Source of the DNA: Phylloscopus collybita
Lineage: Eukaryota > Chordata > Aves > Passeriformes > Phylloscopidae
Reading direction: 5' to 3'
Assembly (NCBI GenBank): GCA_027886175.1
Contig: JAJNNQ010000006.1
Coordinates: 4,216,001-4,280,000, forward strand
Length of the DNA: 64,000 nt
Under the pieces are notes generated by a model. The model was not told the origin of the DNA. It worked only from the letters and a program-made list of their open reading frames with translations, and did not search any database. Shown piece after piece: positions 1 to 11,007 of the stretch; within the stretch, counting starts at the first letter, position 1; every line of letters begins with the position of its first letter. Made by a program: the position numbers and the translations under genes.

Positions 1-350
1 GCGAATCCTCAACTGCAAAGTGCAAGACAACAGGGAAAGGAGGCTGCCCTTTGTGACAAGAATGTGAGTGCAGGAAGCTATGCCTAGGAACAACAGTTGT
101 TGAGCAAGCTGAGATGGGATTAGACATCAGATCAATGTGGGCATTATCATTGTAGATGTCTTCCAGCTAATGAAGGAAGCATTATATTTGAAGAATCTGT
201 TCCTCATGGTGGACCTTAATCATCCTAATATCCACTAGGAGGGAAGCATCACAGAGCAGAGGCAACCAAGATAGTTTCATGCAGTGCATTGATGACAGCT
301 TCCTAGCAGAGGCAATTGAAGAAGCAAAGAGGGGAGATTGTTTGCTGGAA
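1..350 (+). pseudogene. CR1 LINE ORF2 endonuclease fragment (decayed)
   Basis: This is a degenerate piece of the apurinic-endonuclease-like domain of a CR1 non-LTR retrotransposon, which nicks target DNA to prime reverse transcription. On the plus strand, bases near 210-240 read VDLNHPNIH, matching the GDFNHPDICW block of CR1 endonucleases. Bases 290-350 read DDSFLAEAIEEAKRGD, matching the DD-FL-Q-IEEPTRGD block that follows. Stops and frame changes interrupt it, so it is not functional. The left end lies outside the window. Homology stops at about 350, where a SINE tail in the opposite orientation begins. The region before about 120 is too decayed to align by eye. Confidence 0.7.
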
Positions 351-447
351 TTCCAGCTAAGGAATAAGTCCAGCTCTTAAATGAATGACCCGTATGGGGA
401 TAGAACCCACAGCCTTGGCATTATTATCGCTGTGGTCTAACCAACTT
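351..447 (-). mobile_element. tRNA-Ile-derived SINE (TguSINE1-like)
   Basis: Read on the minus strand, 447 down to 386 resembles the D-arm-to-acceptor part of tRNA-Ile(AAU): AGTTGGTTAGA, an ATAATAA anticodon loop, the conserved AATGCCAAGG stretch, and a B box GGTTCTATCC (398-407, one base from GGTTCGATCC). It ends in ACGGGTCA. The acceptor 5' strand and A box are missing or unrecognisable. The next 35 bases (385-351) contain TTAAGAGCTGGACT and TGGAATTCCA, resembling a decayed CR1 3' end. A tRNA-Ile head plus CR1-like tail is the known plan of the passerine family TguSINE1, which uses CR1 machinery. I infer a 5'-truncated SINE copy, not a working tRNA gene. Confidence 0.72.
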
Positions 448-541
448 CTTCCTCTATGTTCTGTACTGCTGAAACATAAGTGAAACGTGAGTGCTGGGTC
501 TAGTTCTGTGCTCTGAAGTGTCTCACCACACTCATAAATAA
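448..541 (+). mobile_element. CR1 fragment (RT C-terminal part), continuation of the left-edge copy
   Basis: Bases 489-520 translate as ECWV-stop-FCALK, matching the EYCVQFWAPQ block near the C-terminal end of CR1 reverse transcriptase. It has the same orientation as the endonuclease piece at 1-350, so both probably belong to one element. The SINE lies between them and most of the RT is missing. The right boundary is approximate. Confidence 0.5.
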
Positions 542-1453
542 TTTATTCCCACCGAGAAGGAGAAAATTATTTCTTAGAAAAAGTAGTTGTAATACAAAAA
601 ATACTTCTAATACAGAAAAGTAGTTCTTATACAGAAAAACAAAACAAAACTTGTTTGTATAGTCTCTTTTTTTTACTTTATTCCAGTTTGACCATCAATC
701 TATTACTAAGAGCTTCATAAGCAACATAATCAGGAGCAACCATATTGACTTCTAGTTTTGCTTTTGGTTATTGAGTTTCACCTTTCTCAGAACTTTGTGA
801 AACATTACATCTGTAGTGTCAATCTTAAGAATAGCTTTTTGGTTTTAATAGTAAAATTGCTGAGAAAGAGGGTATTATAAAAATCCACTTCTTTCCACTC
901 ACTAAACAATTTTTCAAAATTCAGTACAAGATAGGCATTTCATTATAATAAATTTAGATTCAATAAAAATTTCAAATGTAATATTTTAATAAGAGAGACC
1001 TCAACAAACACACAACATGAACAAAACACTTGGTACAAAGATTCAAAGCAAAATGTAAAATGGTCTTCACATCCACAAGTAAATCTCTGCTCTGTAAACC
1101 TCATGAAATCTTTTTGTTGCAATATTGTTAACAATTTCCTCATATGACTATCAGCATAACAGCACAATAAGCAATCTTGGGAACCCTTTTGCAAATATTT
1201 ATGAGTGATCATGTTAGTTTTGTCCGTGAATAAATTCACCTGACTTTCTGTTTATCTTTTCACAAAGATGCCTCCTGGCTGGAAGAAACATAATGTCACC
1301 TTAATTATGTTCTTGCTATGGTGGCATAAATTATTTATGCTTTAACATTTTATATTTAGCCTTCTCTAGCTTTCATTCCTGACCTCCAGTGTGTGAGCTC
1401 TGTGAGGAAGCACAGTGTTAAGGTGTATGACCTAGCAATGTTGCAATGTTTAC
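542..1453. other. AT-rich non-coding sequence
   Basis: No gene is recognisable. Bases 582-637 hold about three degenerate copies of an 18-19 bp unit (agtagttgtaatacaaaa-like). The 98-codon frame on the minus strand at 943-1239 has no recognisable motif and is probably chance. Confidence 0.5.
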
Positions 1454-1475
1454 TTTTTTTTTTTTTTTTTTTTTT
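1454..1475. repeat. Homopolymer T22
   Basis: Uninterrupted run of 22 T. It could be the poly(A) of a minus-strand retrocopy or simple slippage. No retrocopy or target-site duplication was recognised beside it. Confidence 0.9.
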
Positions 1476-4011
1476 ACCTTGTCATATCTCTTAGTAACAT
1501 AGATCATTGAGACTGAGCAACTATGCTAGCCAGCCCATGAAGTTTTAGATGTGAGACTGTTCTTAGCTACTTAAAGTGGACTAAGATTTTATACATATCA
1601 AGAAGATCATATTCCAGCTGCTACACCTGCTTCACAGTACAGTACAGCTCTGGAGATTGCCAACTGGCAAAATGTCATAGTCTAGTCATAGCTAGATCAT
1701 TAGATCAAAAATTGTCATGGGACTGATTGTCTTAAGAGTAACTAAAATTTATAGTGCACCTCTTCCCATTAGCTGTAAATACTGGGAGCAGCCAGTACTT
1801 GAAGGAATTACAAGACTGAATTTCAAACTGACCCAGTACCTGAAAAAAAGTATTACTTTTTCTGTTCTTTCTGTTCCCATTTCCCAAAATCAGTATTAAC
1901 AGCATCAGCCTCTCATTTAAATGTAATTCCTGAGTTAGGAATCAGAAAGTTACAGAACTCAAATGCTTCTGGAGCAGTGGAGAAGATCACTGCCAGCAGC
2001 AAATCCAGCAGATTCAAAATGCAATTAAGTAATTTGTCAAAATTACTTGTAAAGTAATTTTGACCAATCTGGTACAGAATACAAAACATGCTATTCAGCT
2101 GAAAGTATTGATTATTGTGTATAAAAATATTATATATAATTGCTTCTGCAAATGGATTTGGGAGTAACTCAGAAAAAATCCAAACCCCCCAAACTACATT
2201 CATGTTCCCATTTTCTATCTCTGCAATGCACATTGTATTCAGTAACAGTAAATGTACAAACTGTGGTAATTACTAACCCTGTCATATTCTAATTCCCAAC
2301 AGGAGTTGGGAAATAAGTGATTTCAACATTTTTCAGGACAATGGTTGAATTTAGTGAACTAGGCTCAAGCTCCTCATTACTCATGATAATTTCAAATCTA
2401 TCTTATCAGAGTTCCTAAACAATATTAGCAGAAGTTTAGGAGAGCTACCCCCACTAGCCAGTAAGACTATTTTGACTATCACATCTAATCAGGACTTTCC
2501 TGGAAGTAGTTTCAGCTTCTACCATTCTTGATGCTCCAAACTAAAATGATTATGAAATATGAATTAATTTTATTGTAGAATACATTTCTCATCTTTTAAG
2601 AGAAACATTGTTTGGATAAACCTATAAAATTACTCTGCCTTTCATTTGTCAAAGGAGAAGTGAAGAGTAAATGAGAAGTGAAGGAAAGGTGGAAAAAAAA
2701 TATGCTTGTATAGCATTTTCCCCAAGATGATGCCTGAGTGGGACATGCTGAAATGACACTTATTTTGAACCTTTTGAAGAATCAAACAATCTTCTTAGCT
2801 TGAGCATAGTTGTAGACCTGGTTTTCTCTCTTTTACCACTGTACATTTCCCTTCATCATTAAAAAAAAAAAAAAAACAAACAAATTAAAATGAAGGCTAC
2901 CTGTAACATTGTGTTCCCAAGCCATAACAAAGAGTTCTAGACTTAAGGTGGATGATAGTAATGTCTAAAGCTATTCTGTTATGGGAGGAGGATTCATAGC
3001 TACAGGCCATTTCTGAAATGATGCCTCCCACGCTTCTGAGTCACACTGTTGCAGTTGACATTTGCATTGTTTCTCAAAGAATACTTCTATGACAGAAATG
3101 AGATAATCAGAGCTATTTCTGTTGATTACAAAAAAATTGAGTAAATAAGGGCTAAAAATGAGGTTCTGAAAATCTTGGCTGTTACATTTATGGGACTCAC
3201 TAAAAAAAGAAATCTAATTTTTTTGGTGGATGCATGCTAAGTTTCATATATACAGAAGGTAAACTTATCATTACAGAGTTAGTAACACATTAGATATTAC
3301 ATCTGAAATGGGACAAAAGAAATTACTTCTTTGATCATGTGATTATCATTCTGATTATTCACTGGTGGTAGAAAATTCAGGAGATAAAGACATCTAGGAA
3401 CAAGAATAAAAATATGTTCTAACTAGAGATGAGAATCCCTGTGATAATATCCTTGGATAACTCCATTCTGGTGTAATTTCTTTAGACTTTCAATTCATGA
3501 GGATAGTTTGTGAGTATATGACTAATTGCTAAATTACTTATAAATAGTCACAAACTGTAGATACTCTGGAGGTGATAAAATATTCTTTATGAAGCTCTGC
3601 TCCAGTAAGGACCTGTGCAATGTACAGAAACTGAACAGGGGGATCATTTGGCTGTCTGACAGGTCCAAACCTATATACTGTTATAAAAACATGATATATT
3701 CACTCCATCAGGCTTCTCATGATAAAATTTACTAATTTATTAATTTTATAAGTACAGGCAACAGTACTGCTTACATTTCACATAGGGCGTCTTACACAAC
3801 AAAATCCTTTCACCATTTCTTGATTCAGCTCAACTGTTTTATTGCGATTTGCTCTTCTATTGGACCACACTCCAACAATCACACTGAAAACTCTGCATGA
3901 TATAAACATTCAAACTCTGCATCTACATCTTAGGTCTTTGTGGAGAAGTTTAATATCAATTCCCCACTTCAACATGACAACAATTTGGGAGTGACTGACC
4001 TTGACCCGTGG
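1476..4011. other. AT-rich non-coding sequence
   Basis: No recognisable gene or mobile element. An A16 run lies at 2861-2876. The open frames at 1717-1899 (+) and 1913-2233 (-) show no family signature. Confidence 0.5.
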
Positions 4012-4074
4012 TTCCTCTCTGTGTAACTTAACAGCAAATTCCTCTCTGTGTAACTTAACTTTGCTGTTAAGTTA
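4012..4074. repeat. 21-bp direct repeat plus 15-bp hairpin
   Basis: A 21-bp unit (begins ttcctctctg, ends taacttaac) occurs exactly at 4012-4032 and 4039-4059, separated by agcaaa. The second copy is followed by tttgct, the reverse complement of that spacer. As a result 4024-4038 (taacttaacagcaaa) and 4060-4074 (tttgctgttaagtta) form a perfect 15-bp inverted repeat with a 21-nt loop that is the second repeat unit. The arrangement suggests replication template switching. Confidence 0.9.
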
Positions 4075-5055
4075 TGAGACTTAACAGGACTGTTATGAGT
4101 ATGCATAATGAGATTATCTCAAGATATTTCAAAGGGAGACATAAATACATAATTTATCCTATCAGTTCTGTCCTGGAGGAGAAAAGATATATGAGCACAT
4201 GAATGTTTGCTTCCAATTCATTGGTCTTACAGGACATAATCAGTATGTTGGTTATACCATGGTTGTGCAGGGCAGAAGCACACAGAAGCCTATAGGCTAT
4301 GACCATGCAATGTTATTCACTGTATTCTGCATCTATACCCAAGTTAGCTCTCAGTAAGAGGTTTTTCTGGAAGCAGTTGTACCTATTTAGTATGGCCAGC
4401 AAAGTAATACTGGCCAACAGTGACTACAACCAACAGCTCCTGAGAGAAGATCATATTTCCCTTCCAAAATAAATTGTGAATTTTGCCTACTTACTTGAAC
4501 AAAGTGCTAAAACCATTTGCATTATAATATATTGTGATAAAATAAGTTGCTGCAAAAACAACAGATGGTGCTACACTTATAAGTCTCTTAACCCTTATGA
4601 AATAAACTGTCTTAGAAGGTATACTGCTGAGGTGTCTTCCCCTGAGCAAGGCAGTGTGGGAACAGAACTATATGAATAAGGGCTAGGAAGCAGGAACACA
4701 GCCAGAAATATGTGCACCGCTGACTCCTTTACAGGATGAAAAATCTAATAATCTGTTGTCTCTTAAAAAAGTCCCTGGGTCTACTGCCCATCTGTTTTAC
4801 TTGTGTACATTTAATGATGAGGGAATTTTCTAATCGTTCTTACAATTGCAGACTCTTTTGAAAGCCATCTATGTTACTCAGTAAGGGCAGAATCTAAACA
4901 GCATTTTGAGTCTGCTTCAAGGGAAGACCGCTAGTGGTCAGAGCCTGACCACTCATTGCCCCAAAGACAACCAAAACCTACAAAACTTTTACTGTCTAAT
5001 GAAACTCCCTTTCAGGAGCCCCTGATTAGAGGTGATCTTTTTTCTCCAAAAGTTC
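4075..5055. other. Non-coding sequence, nothing recognised
   Basis: No gene or repeat family was identified. The 67-codon frame at 4476-4679 has no motif. Confidence 0.45.
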
Positions 5056-5519
5056 TGTACCCAGGGTTAAGAGGATAAATGAGACTCACAGCTTCAGTCT
5101 TCAGAATTGTTTATTCTATTTCTTATCTCAAGTTTTCCATGCCGCTGAAACCTGGCTTAACACACCAGAAACACAGCTAAAACTCCGTCCCAGACAGAAG
5201 ACCCCAAGGTTTTTAAAGGTTTCTAACCCAATTAACTCCTAAAATGTGCTATGTTTACAGTTCTGTGCCAAAATTAACTACCTGTTCTAAAGATGCAACC
5301 TCTGTGTCAAACTCATTCTACCAATGTCTCTGTGCCACTGTCACAGCAGAAAATGGAGTAGAAGAAGAAGAAGAAGAAAAGAAGAAGAAGAAGAAGAAGA
5401 AGAAGAAGAAGAAGAAGAAGAAGAAGAAGAAGAAGAAGAAGAAGAAGAAGAAGAAGAAGAAGAAGACACAGCCCAAAATTCTCCATCTTGCTATCATGTA
5501 TCTCCATACTAAAAACTCA
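5056..5519 (-). mobile_element. Solo LTR of an endogenous retrovirus (approximate ends)
   Basis: Read on the minus strand, this 464-bp block begins TGAG and ends GGGTACA (TG...CA). It carries an AATAAA polyadenylation signal (complement of 5110-5115) about 55 bp before the 3' end and a TTTAAAAA box upstream, so it has a U3-R-U5 layout. The segment around 5470-5500, complementary to CAAGATGGAGAATTTTGGG, resembles passerine ERV LTRs I remember. No primer-binding site or polypurine tract adjoins it, so a solo LTR is likely. I could not find matching target duplications (flanks agttc and aaact), so the ends may be off by tens of bases. It contains the GAA tract. Confidence 0.6.
5361..5466. repeat. 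(GAA)n trinucleotide microsatellite, about 35 units
   Basis: 106 bp of GAA repeats on the plus strand, with one interruption (AAAA at 5377-5380) and otherwise pure from 5381. It lies inside the LTR at 5056-5519. Long GAA/TTC tracts can adopt triplex (H-DNA) structures. The Glu/Lys- or Leu-rich open frames across it are artefacts of the repeat. Confidence 0.97.
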
Positions 5520-5531
5520 AAACTAGAAGTT

Positions 5532-6393
5532 TACTTGTTCCTCGATTTTCCCTTTCTATTTCAAGTTATTCTATTATAGGTCAGAAATATTCCTAGAAAA
5601 TTTTTGATGGATTTATTATTTTGGGATATTTTTCTTGTTTTGTTTTGTTTTGTATGTTTGTATAAATTTTTTTGTTTGTTTTTTTTTTTTTTGATTGTTG
5701 CTTGAGCATTGCTTGAAAGATGTAGATCATCTTTTTGCAAAAGCTGCCTTTACCAACACTGTTAATAGGATCTCAGCAAACATTTTAAATCAAATATTCA
5801 GTGATGTGACTTGATATTAACTTTAAAATTACATTCCTCTGTGACTTTCATAAATTTAAATTTTAAATTTTAACTCTTTCAATGTCAGGCAGCTGAAGTG
5901 ATCTTGGTGACTATCTTTCTGTATCATATTTTCAATGTTTCTGGATGTATTTGTAGGAAATGAGAATAAAGGCTTATTTTTGGCCAGTCTTCCTTTCTAG
6001 ATTCTTGCTTCTTGTTTTTTTACTTCCCTTGTAAATGTCAAAAATTTGAGCACCTGCTTATGATCTCAGGAGTTTCCTAGACACTCTTATTCAAACATTC
6101 ATTTTGACACCAGATTCTAGGTCAAAAAAAGATTTTTTTCTTCTGGAGAGATCTTATTTTTGTTTTGAGTCTTTGCTTCTTCCTTTGTGAACTACAATCT
6201 GCTCCTAAGGGTTATCTGGACATTTTCACTCAAGCTCCCTGCTATAGGAATTAATGCCTCAGAACACTGTCAATGCCCAGTAGAATCTGTGACTTCATCT
6301 CCAACAGCAAAACTTTTTCAGTTGTTCTTCTAAAGGTCTTAAGTTCATACATTGTTGCATGAGACTTTTTGTCTATGCTAAATAAAAAAAAAA
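5532..6393 (+). repeat. Left arm of a ~865-bp near-identical inverted repeat
   Basis: This block is the reverse complement of 10140-11007. By eye I count roughly six substitutions outside the variable T/G tracts near 5636-5690, so identity is about 99 percent. The plus-strand end is AATA followed by a ten-A run (6384-6393), and the right arm has the equivalent T12. Homology begins at acttgttcc just right of the LTR and stops at the A run. An internal AATAAA lies near 5965. I do not recognise the family. It could be a mobile element with an A-tail or an inverted duplication of host sequence. No target duplication was seen at either arm. Confidence 0.92.
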
Positions 6394-8995
6394 GCCCCCT
6401 GCTTTCTTCTCAGGGAAAGTCAGTACTGCAGGCAGAGTTATTTGTTAACTTTAATAGTGTAACTCTGCAGCCCTTTAATAATATCATATTGCCTTTGCTA
6501 GTAATAGGCCGTAAGCTTTGTACTGTTTGCCTGGCTTCAGGGCTGGCACTTTTTGGCTCTGCTCTGTCTGAAGTTGTCTTGACCTGCCTGCAGCTTCATT
6601 TCACTTGGTTTATCTGTAAAAATAATTTCTCTTACAGACCAGATATCTACGTCCAATTTATTTTACTTTTGTTGTCTTTGTAAGGTAAATATATTTATAT
6701 ATATATATATAGGAGTTATTAGTTCCATGTAGAATGAGAGGCTTATGACTCTAACACAGTGATGTGGAGCAGAGGAACAGAGGTCTGGTACAATAATATC
6801 CTTGAGAGGTGGGAACTGGGGCTGTATCAGAGAGAAGTATAGCAACGGGACTTTAAGGGATAGGGCACAAGGTGGAATTGGAGACTCCATAACTATGAAA
6901 AACTCAGTGACAGACATTTAAAGAAACACAGACATGGAGCAAAACTGATTTTGTCCACAAAAAGAAAATAAATCCTTTATATGACATATGTAAAGGGTAA
7001 CATGTGTAGTGATTTATAGCAATTTTAATACCAGGTGGACCTGTTGTTATTGAAGAAACAGAAAAAGTGTAAAAGTGTGTCAATAAACATATAAGAAAAG
7101 GGCCATAAATGGATGCTAGAGTGAGGAAGAAGCCATTAACAGGAATATCACATTCCTCACAGCAGAGAACTCCAGCTACTGATGACTCACCAGAGCATCC
7201 CCACCACTGCTACCATTATAAAACCACCAAGTAGCAGGAAGAGGGTGAGCCTGAAACCAGAAAAAGGAATAGAATGTAAAGAATGTGTACAGAGCCATTT
7301 AAACTACATTGTAAATAATTTTTTTTCTCTGTAATAATCATATCTAGCCTAATAATGATTTTTGAGTTGCACTGTTAAGATTTCAATGACATCAATAGCT
7401 TTATTACTAATGTGTTTCCTTTTTTTTTACCCATTCACAAGATTTTGAAAGTAATAAGAAGATGTAAGGAAATAGTTTTTTCAGATTGACTAGTATCTAC
7501 TTCAGAGTGCTCAAATTATTCAAGAGATTCTAGTGAATTAAGTAATAATAATGTTATTAACCTTTAACAGAGGTGATATTAGTCTTTGAATAATAGAAAG
7601 ATAGATAAGCTGTATTAGTAATTACCACAGTATATTTCCCCATGAAATAAAATTTAATAAAACATGGGCCCTGATCCTACCCACAGTGTTTTGTAATAAT
7701 TAAATTGCCACCACACTTACTGCTTTTAATGATATTTTATGAACTTTAATATCTATGCAGAAATTGAATATTTTCTTCTCTCAAGGAATAAAAGCAAAAT
7801 AACTTATTTTTCTGTTTTACGCCTTACAGTGTACTTAATGAGGGTTGGAATCAAAGAGATTTGCTAAAAATACATTTCCTAAATAAAAAAAAAAACCCGC
7901 ACTTTGTACTATACATAGAATCTTGTGTTCTTTAAATATTTCTTTTCTACATAATGAAGTACATGTACAGAATGTGGAAACCTTGTGCTGGAACAAGTAT
8001 TACATGTGCCCATAAATTAATGTGTCCCCTTAGGAAAATGAAATTTCACAATGTAATTACCCCATTTCTTCACTGAAGACATAAAGGAATTTATAGAACT
8101 AATTACCCTGATAATGAAGAGGGATTTTGCTTCTCCTTTTTCATTGCAATCCCACCTAGAAGCATGATATAGGGAGCTGTAATTCATTGAACTTCATGGT
8201 GGCTCTGCTGTTATATACTTATTAGAAGAAACTGAGGCATTTCAATAGTTCTGTGTCAAATCTATTCATAAACTTCCCGTATAGCAATAAACACTACATT
8301 CCAGTACAATACTGGAGATTTTAAAATAAACTTTTCTGCTTCAAGTTTTCTTCTGCTAATTTTCCAGGTAAAATTGTTATTAATTGAAAAAACACTTGGC
8401 TTAAATTGCTGTTTTTTCAAGTCTTCTTTTCCACAACTGTTTGTAACACAGCGTATGAAGTGTCACATTAACATTATTGTTTAGCTTAAGAAAGCTTTTG
8501 CTGAAAATATTTATGATTATCCTAAGAATATCCTTAAAGGTAGGAGCTACATGGAAATTGTTAAATGTGGATTTTTTTTTCATAATATTAATTTGTGGAC
8601 ATCTTTCCTTTCATGTTCTCAAAACTGTTTGCAAATTGGAACTGTTAATTGTCTAGACGCAATATTTGCTCCCTAAGACAGTACATATTGGATGGCTAGC
8701 TAGACAAGAAAAACTTCCTTATATTTAAGGAATGACATGCTCAAGAAATCTTGTAAAATCTTGTAAAATAAATGAAAGAACAAACAAACAAAATTTTTAA
8801 AAATAATAAAATATTAAAGAAAGGAATTCAATAAAAGTTTAGAAGTGCTATCAGTCCTCTGAATGGTTCCCAAGCCAATATTTGGAAAATATCTCTTTTG
8901 TAGGGGTGTGTGTGAGATTTTTAGTTTTGTTTTTAAAAAATACTGTAAAGCACAGCAAGAATAGAAAGGTTAATAAAGAACCCCATATACAATAA
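6394..8995. other. Inverted-repeat spacer, AT-rich, nothing coding
   Basis: The left part of the spacer between the two arms. A TA-rich tract lies at 6690-6711. Open frames at 6369-6683 (+) and 6663-6917 (-) show no recognisable domain. No mobile element was identified before the CR1 at 8996. Confidence 0.5.
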
Positions 8996-9199
8996 CAGAA
9001 TCATTTAGCTTTAAGGTAATTGAGTCCAACCATAAAACGGTCAAGCACACCACTAAACCATGTCCCTAAGCATGACACCTTCACATGTTTTAAATATCTC
9101 TAGGCCTGTTGACTCAGACACTCTGCTGGACAGCCTGTATTAATGCTTGATAGCTATTCCAGAGAATAAAAGTTTCCTAATATCCAATCACAGACAACC
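8996..9199 (-). mobile_element. CR1 LINE 3' UTR end
   Basis: The plus strand shows the reverse complement of a CR1 3' end: acagaatcatttag, then gagtccaacca, ccactaaaccatgtccctaa, tttaaatatctct and cctaatatccaatc, all standard blocks of avian CR1 3' UTRs in the right order. The element therefore runs on the minus strand. It continues into the endonuclease fragment at 9200-9710 with no reverse transcriptase between, so an internal deletion or fusion has occurred. Confidence 0.88.
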
Positions 9200-9710
9200 A
9201 GTCCAGCTGGACACAATTCCATAGTTGAATTCCTCACCAGCTGTCTCAGGAAGTAACCTTCTACACACAGCAAGAACTTCCTAGACTCTCTCCTCTCCAC
9301 TGTATTTTTTTTTCCAGCTGAAATCTGATAAGTTGAAGCCCCCCATGTGAGCAAGGGCTAGCCTTTGTGAGATTCAATTTTATTTCACATATATTTATTA
9401 TAAAATATTTAATCTGCCTTTTCAACTTGGTTGGGTGGTCTATAGCAGACTCCTACCAGGATATCTTCCTTGTTAGCTTTTCCCCTGATTCTTATGCACA
9501 AAGGCTTGACCCTATCATTACCTCTGTCTACCAAAACACTCCACAACATAGACGATTATCCCACCATCTCTCCTTCCTTGCCTATCACTTCTGAAAATTT
9601 TCTAGCCATCCATTGTGGCATTCCAGTTGTGCAAGTCATTCTACCATGTTTCCATGATTGCAACTATATTTCTGCACCATTTAAAAATTTTGTTTATTTC
9701 TAAAAATGGC
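9200..9710 (-). pseudogene. CR1 ORF2 endonuclease domain fragment, stops present
   Basis: Minus-strand translation shows CR1 endonuclease blocks in order: VAIMETW (compare VAITETWW), NDLHNWNATMDG, FRSDRQGRRDGG, IVYVVECF, then GVCYRPPNQV near 9430-9450. Further on come HMGGFNLSDFSW (compare MGDFN-PDI-W) near 9320-9350 and ESRKFLLCVEGYFLRQLV near 9230-9290. Several stops and at least one frame change break it. The family enzyme nicks target DNA; this copy cannot. After the RQLV block the sequence passes directly into the CR1 3' UTR, so the whole RT domain of several hundred codons is absent. No N-terminal endonuclease residues are recognisable right of 9710. Confidence 0.85.
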
Positions 9711-10139
9711 AAATCTACTGTAATCAAAAGGGTTAGACTTCAAAGACACTTAGCATCCCCTACTCTTACTGAATTGTAAGGACTAGTTATTATATCAAAG
9801 TGCAGTCATAAAAGAAATGTCAGGAAGGACTGGTTTGCCTGAACATCAGTGTTTTATAATTCAGCGGTTAGTGCTGTGCTAGTCATCTTGGGCCTGTGTT
9901 ATCGTCAATGAAAAGAAGCAGGCATCTCCAGAGAGAGATTAATCTCACCCTATGAAAGGCAAGCAAATTAGATCAAAGCAGTCACCCTCTGGAAGTGCAT
10001 ATTTATCTTCAACAACCATAAATGAAGCCTGAGGTGAACTGTTCAGACTCAGATGTCTAACACATAAATGTTAGGTGAAATGAACCTCTAAAATTTACCA
10101 CTGAAAACTCTATACCGTACTAACTCCATGTCTTTCAGA
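9711..10139. other. Non-coding sequence between the CR1 and the right repeat arm
   Basis: No gene was found. The stretch 9870-10020 is moderately GC-richer and looks repeat-like, but I cannot assign it to a family. Confidence 0.4.
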
Positions 10140-11007
10140 TTTTTTTTTTTTATTTAGCATAGACAAAAAGTCTCATGCAACAATGTATGAACTTAAGACC
10201 TTTAGAAGAACAACTAAAAAAGTTTTGCTGTTGGAGATGAAGTCACAGATTCTACTGGGCATTGACAGTGTTCTGAGGCATTAATTCCTATAGCAGGGAG
10301 CTTGAGTGAAAATGTCCAGATAACCCTTAGGAGCAGATTGTAGTTCACAAAGGAAGAAGCAAAGACTCAAAACAAAAATAAGATCTCTCCAGAAGAAAAT
10401 AATCTTTTTTTGACCTAGAATCTGGTGTCAAAATGCATGTTTGAATAAGAGTATCTAGGAAACTCCTGAGATCATAAGCAGGTGCTCAAATTTTTGACAT
10501 TTACAAGGGAAGTAAAAAAACAAGAAGCAAGAATCTAGAAAGGAAGACTGGCCAAAAATAAGCCTTTATTCTCATTTCCTACAAATACATCCAGAAACAT
10601 TGAAAATATGATACAGAAAGATAGTCACCAAGATCACTTCAGCTGCCTGACATTGAAAGAGTTAAAATTTAAAATTTAAATTTATGAAAGTCACAGAGGA
10701 ATGTAATTTTAAAGTTAATATCAAGTCACATCACTGAATATTTGATTTAAAATGTTTGCTGAGATCCTATTAACAGTGTTGGTAAAGGCAGCTTTTGCAA
10801 AAAGGTGATCTACATTTTTCAAGCAATGCTCAAGCAACAATCAAAAAAACAAATAAAAAAATTATACAAACATACAAACAAAACAAAACAAAACAAAACA
10901 AGAAAAATATCCCAAAATAATAAATCCATCAAAAATTTTCTAGGAATATTTCTGACCTATAATAGAATAACTTGAAATAGAAAGGGAAAATTGATTGGAA
11001 CAAGTAA
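10140..11007 (-). repeat. Right arm of the ~865-bp inverted repeat
   Basis: Reverse complement of 5532-6393. It starts with T12, corresponding to the A run of the left arm, and ends at the complement of acttgttcc. The right arm carries a few extra bases near 10990 and a longer GTTTT-type tract near 10875-10900. The arms are about 3.75 kb apart, and flanking sequences do not match beyond them. Confidence 0.92.

Noticed and set aside
386..447. Functional tRNA-Ile gene
   Set aside because: The 5' acceptor strand and A box are not recognisable, the B box has a mismatch, and a CR1-like tail follows, so a SINE copy explains it better.
3996..4004. Nuclear-receptor motif TGACCTTGA
   Set aside because: A 9-bp motif is expected about once in this length by chance and nothing else supports regulation here.
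4926..4941. Possible CTCF site (ccgctagtggtca)
   Set aside because: It has several mismatches to the core consensus, and a single weak site is expected by chance.
5244..5579. Glu/Lys-rich and Leu-rich open frames over the GAA tract
   Set aside because: They are produced by the trinucleotide repeat in all frames and end soon after it.
5532..6393. Inverted-repeat arm as a processed retrocopy with poly(A) tail
   Set aside because: The A run is short, both arms share the same ends, and no target duplication was found at either, so the A run alone is weak evidence.
9367..9703. Plus-strand open frames of 75 and 77 codons
   Set aside because: They are antisense to the CR1 endonuclease fragment on the minus strand.
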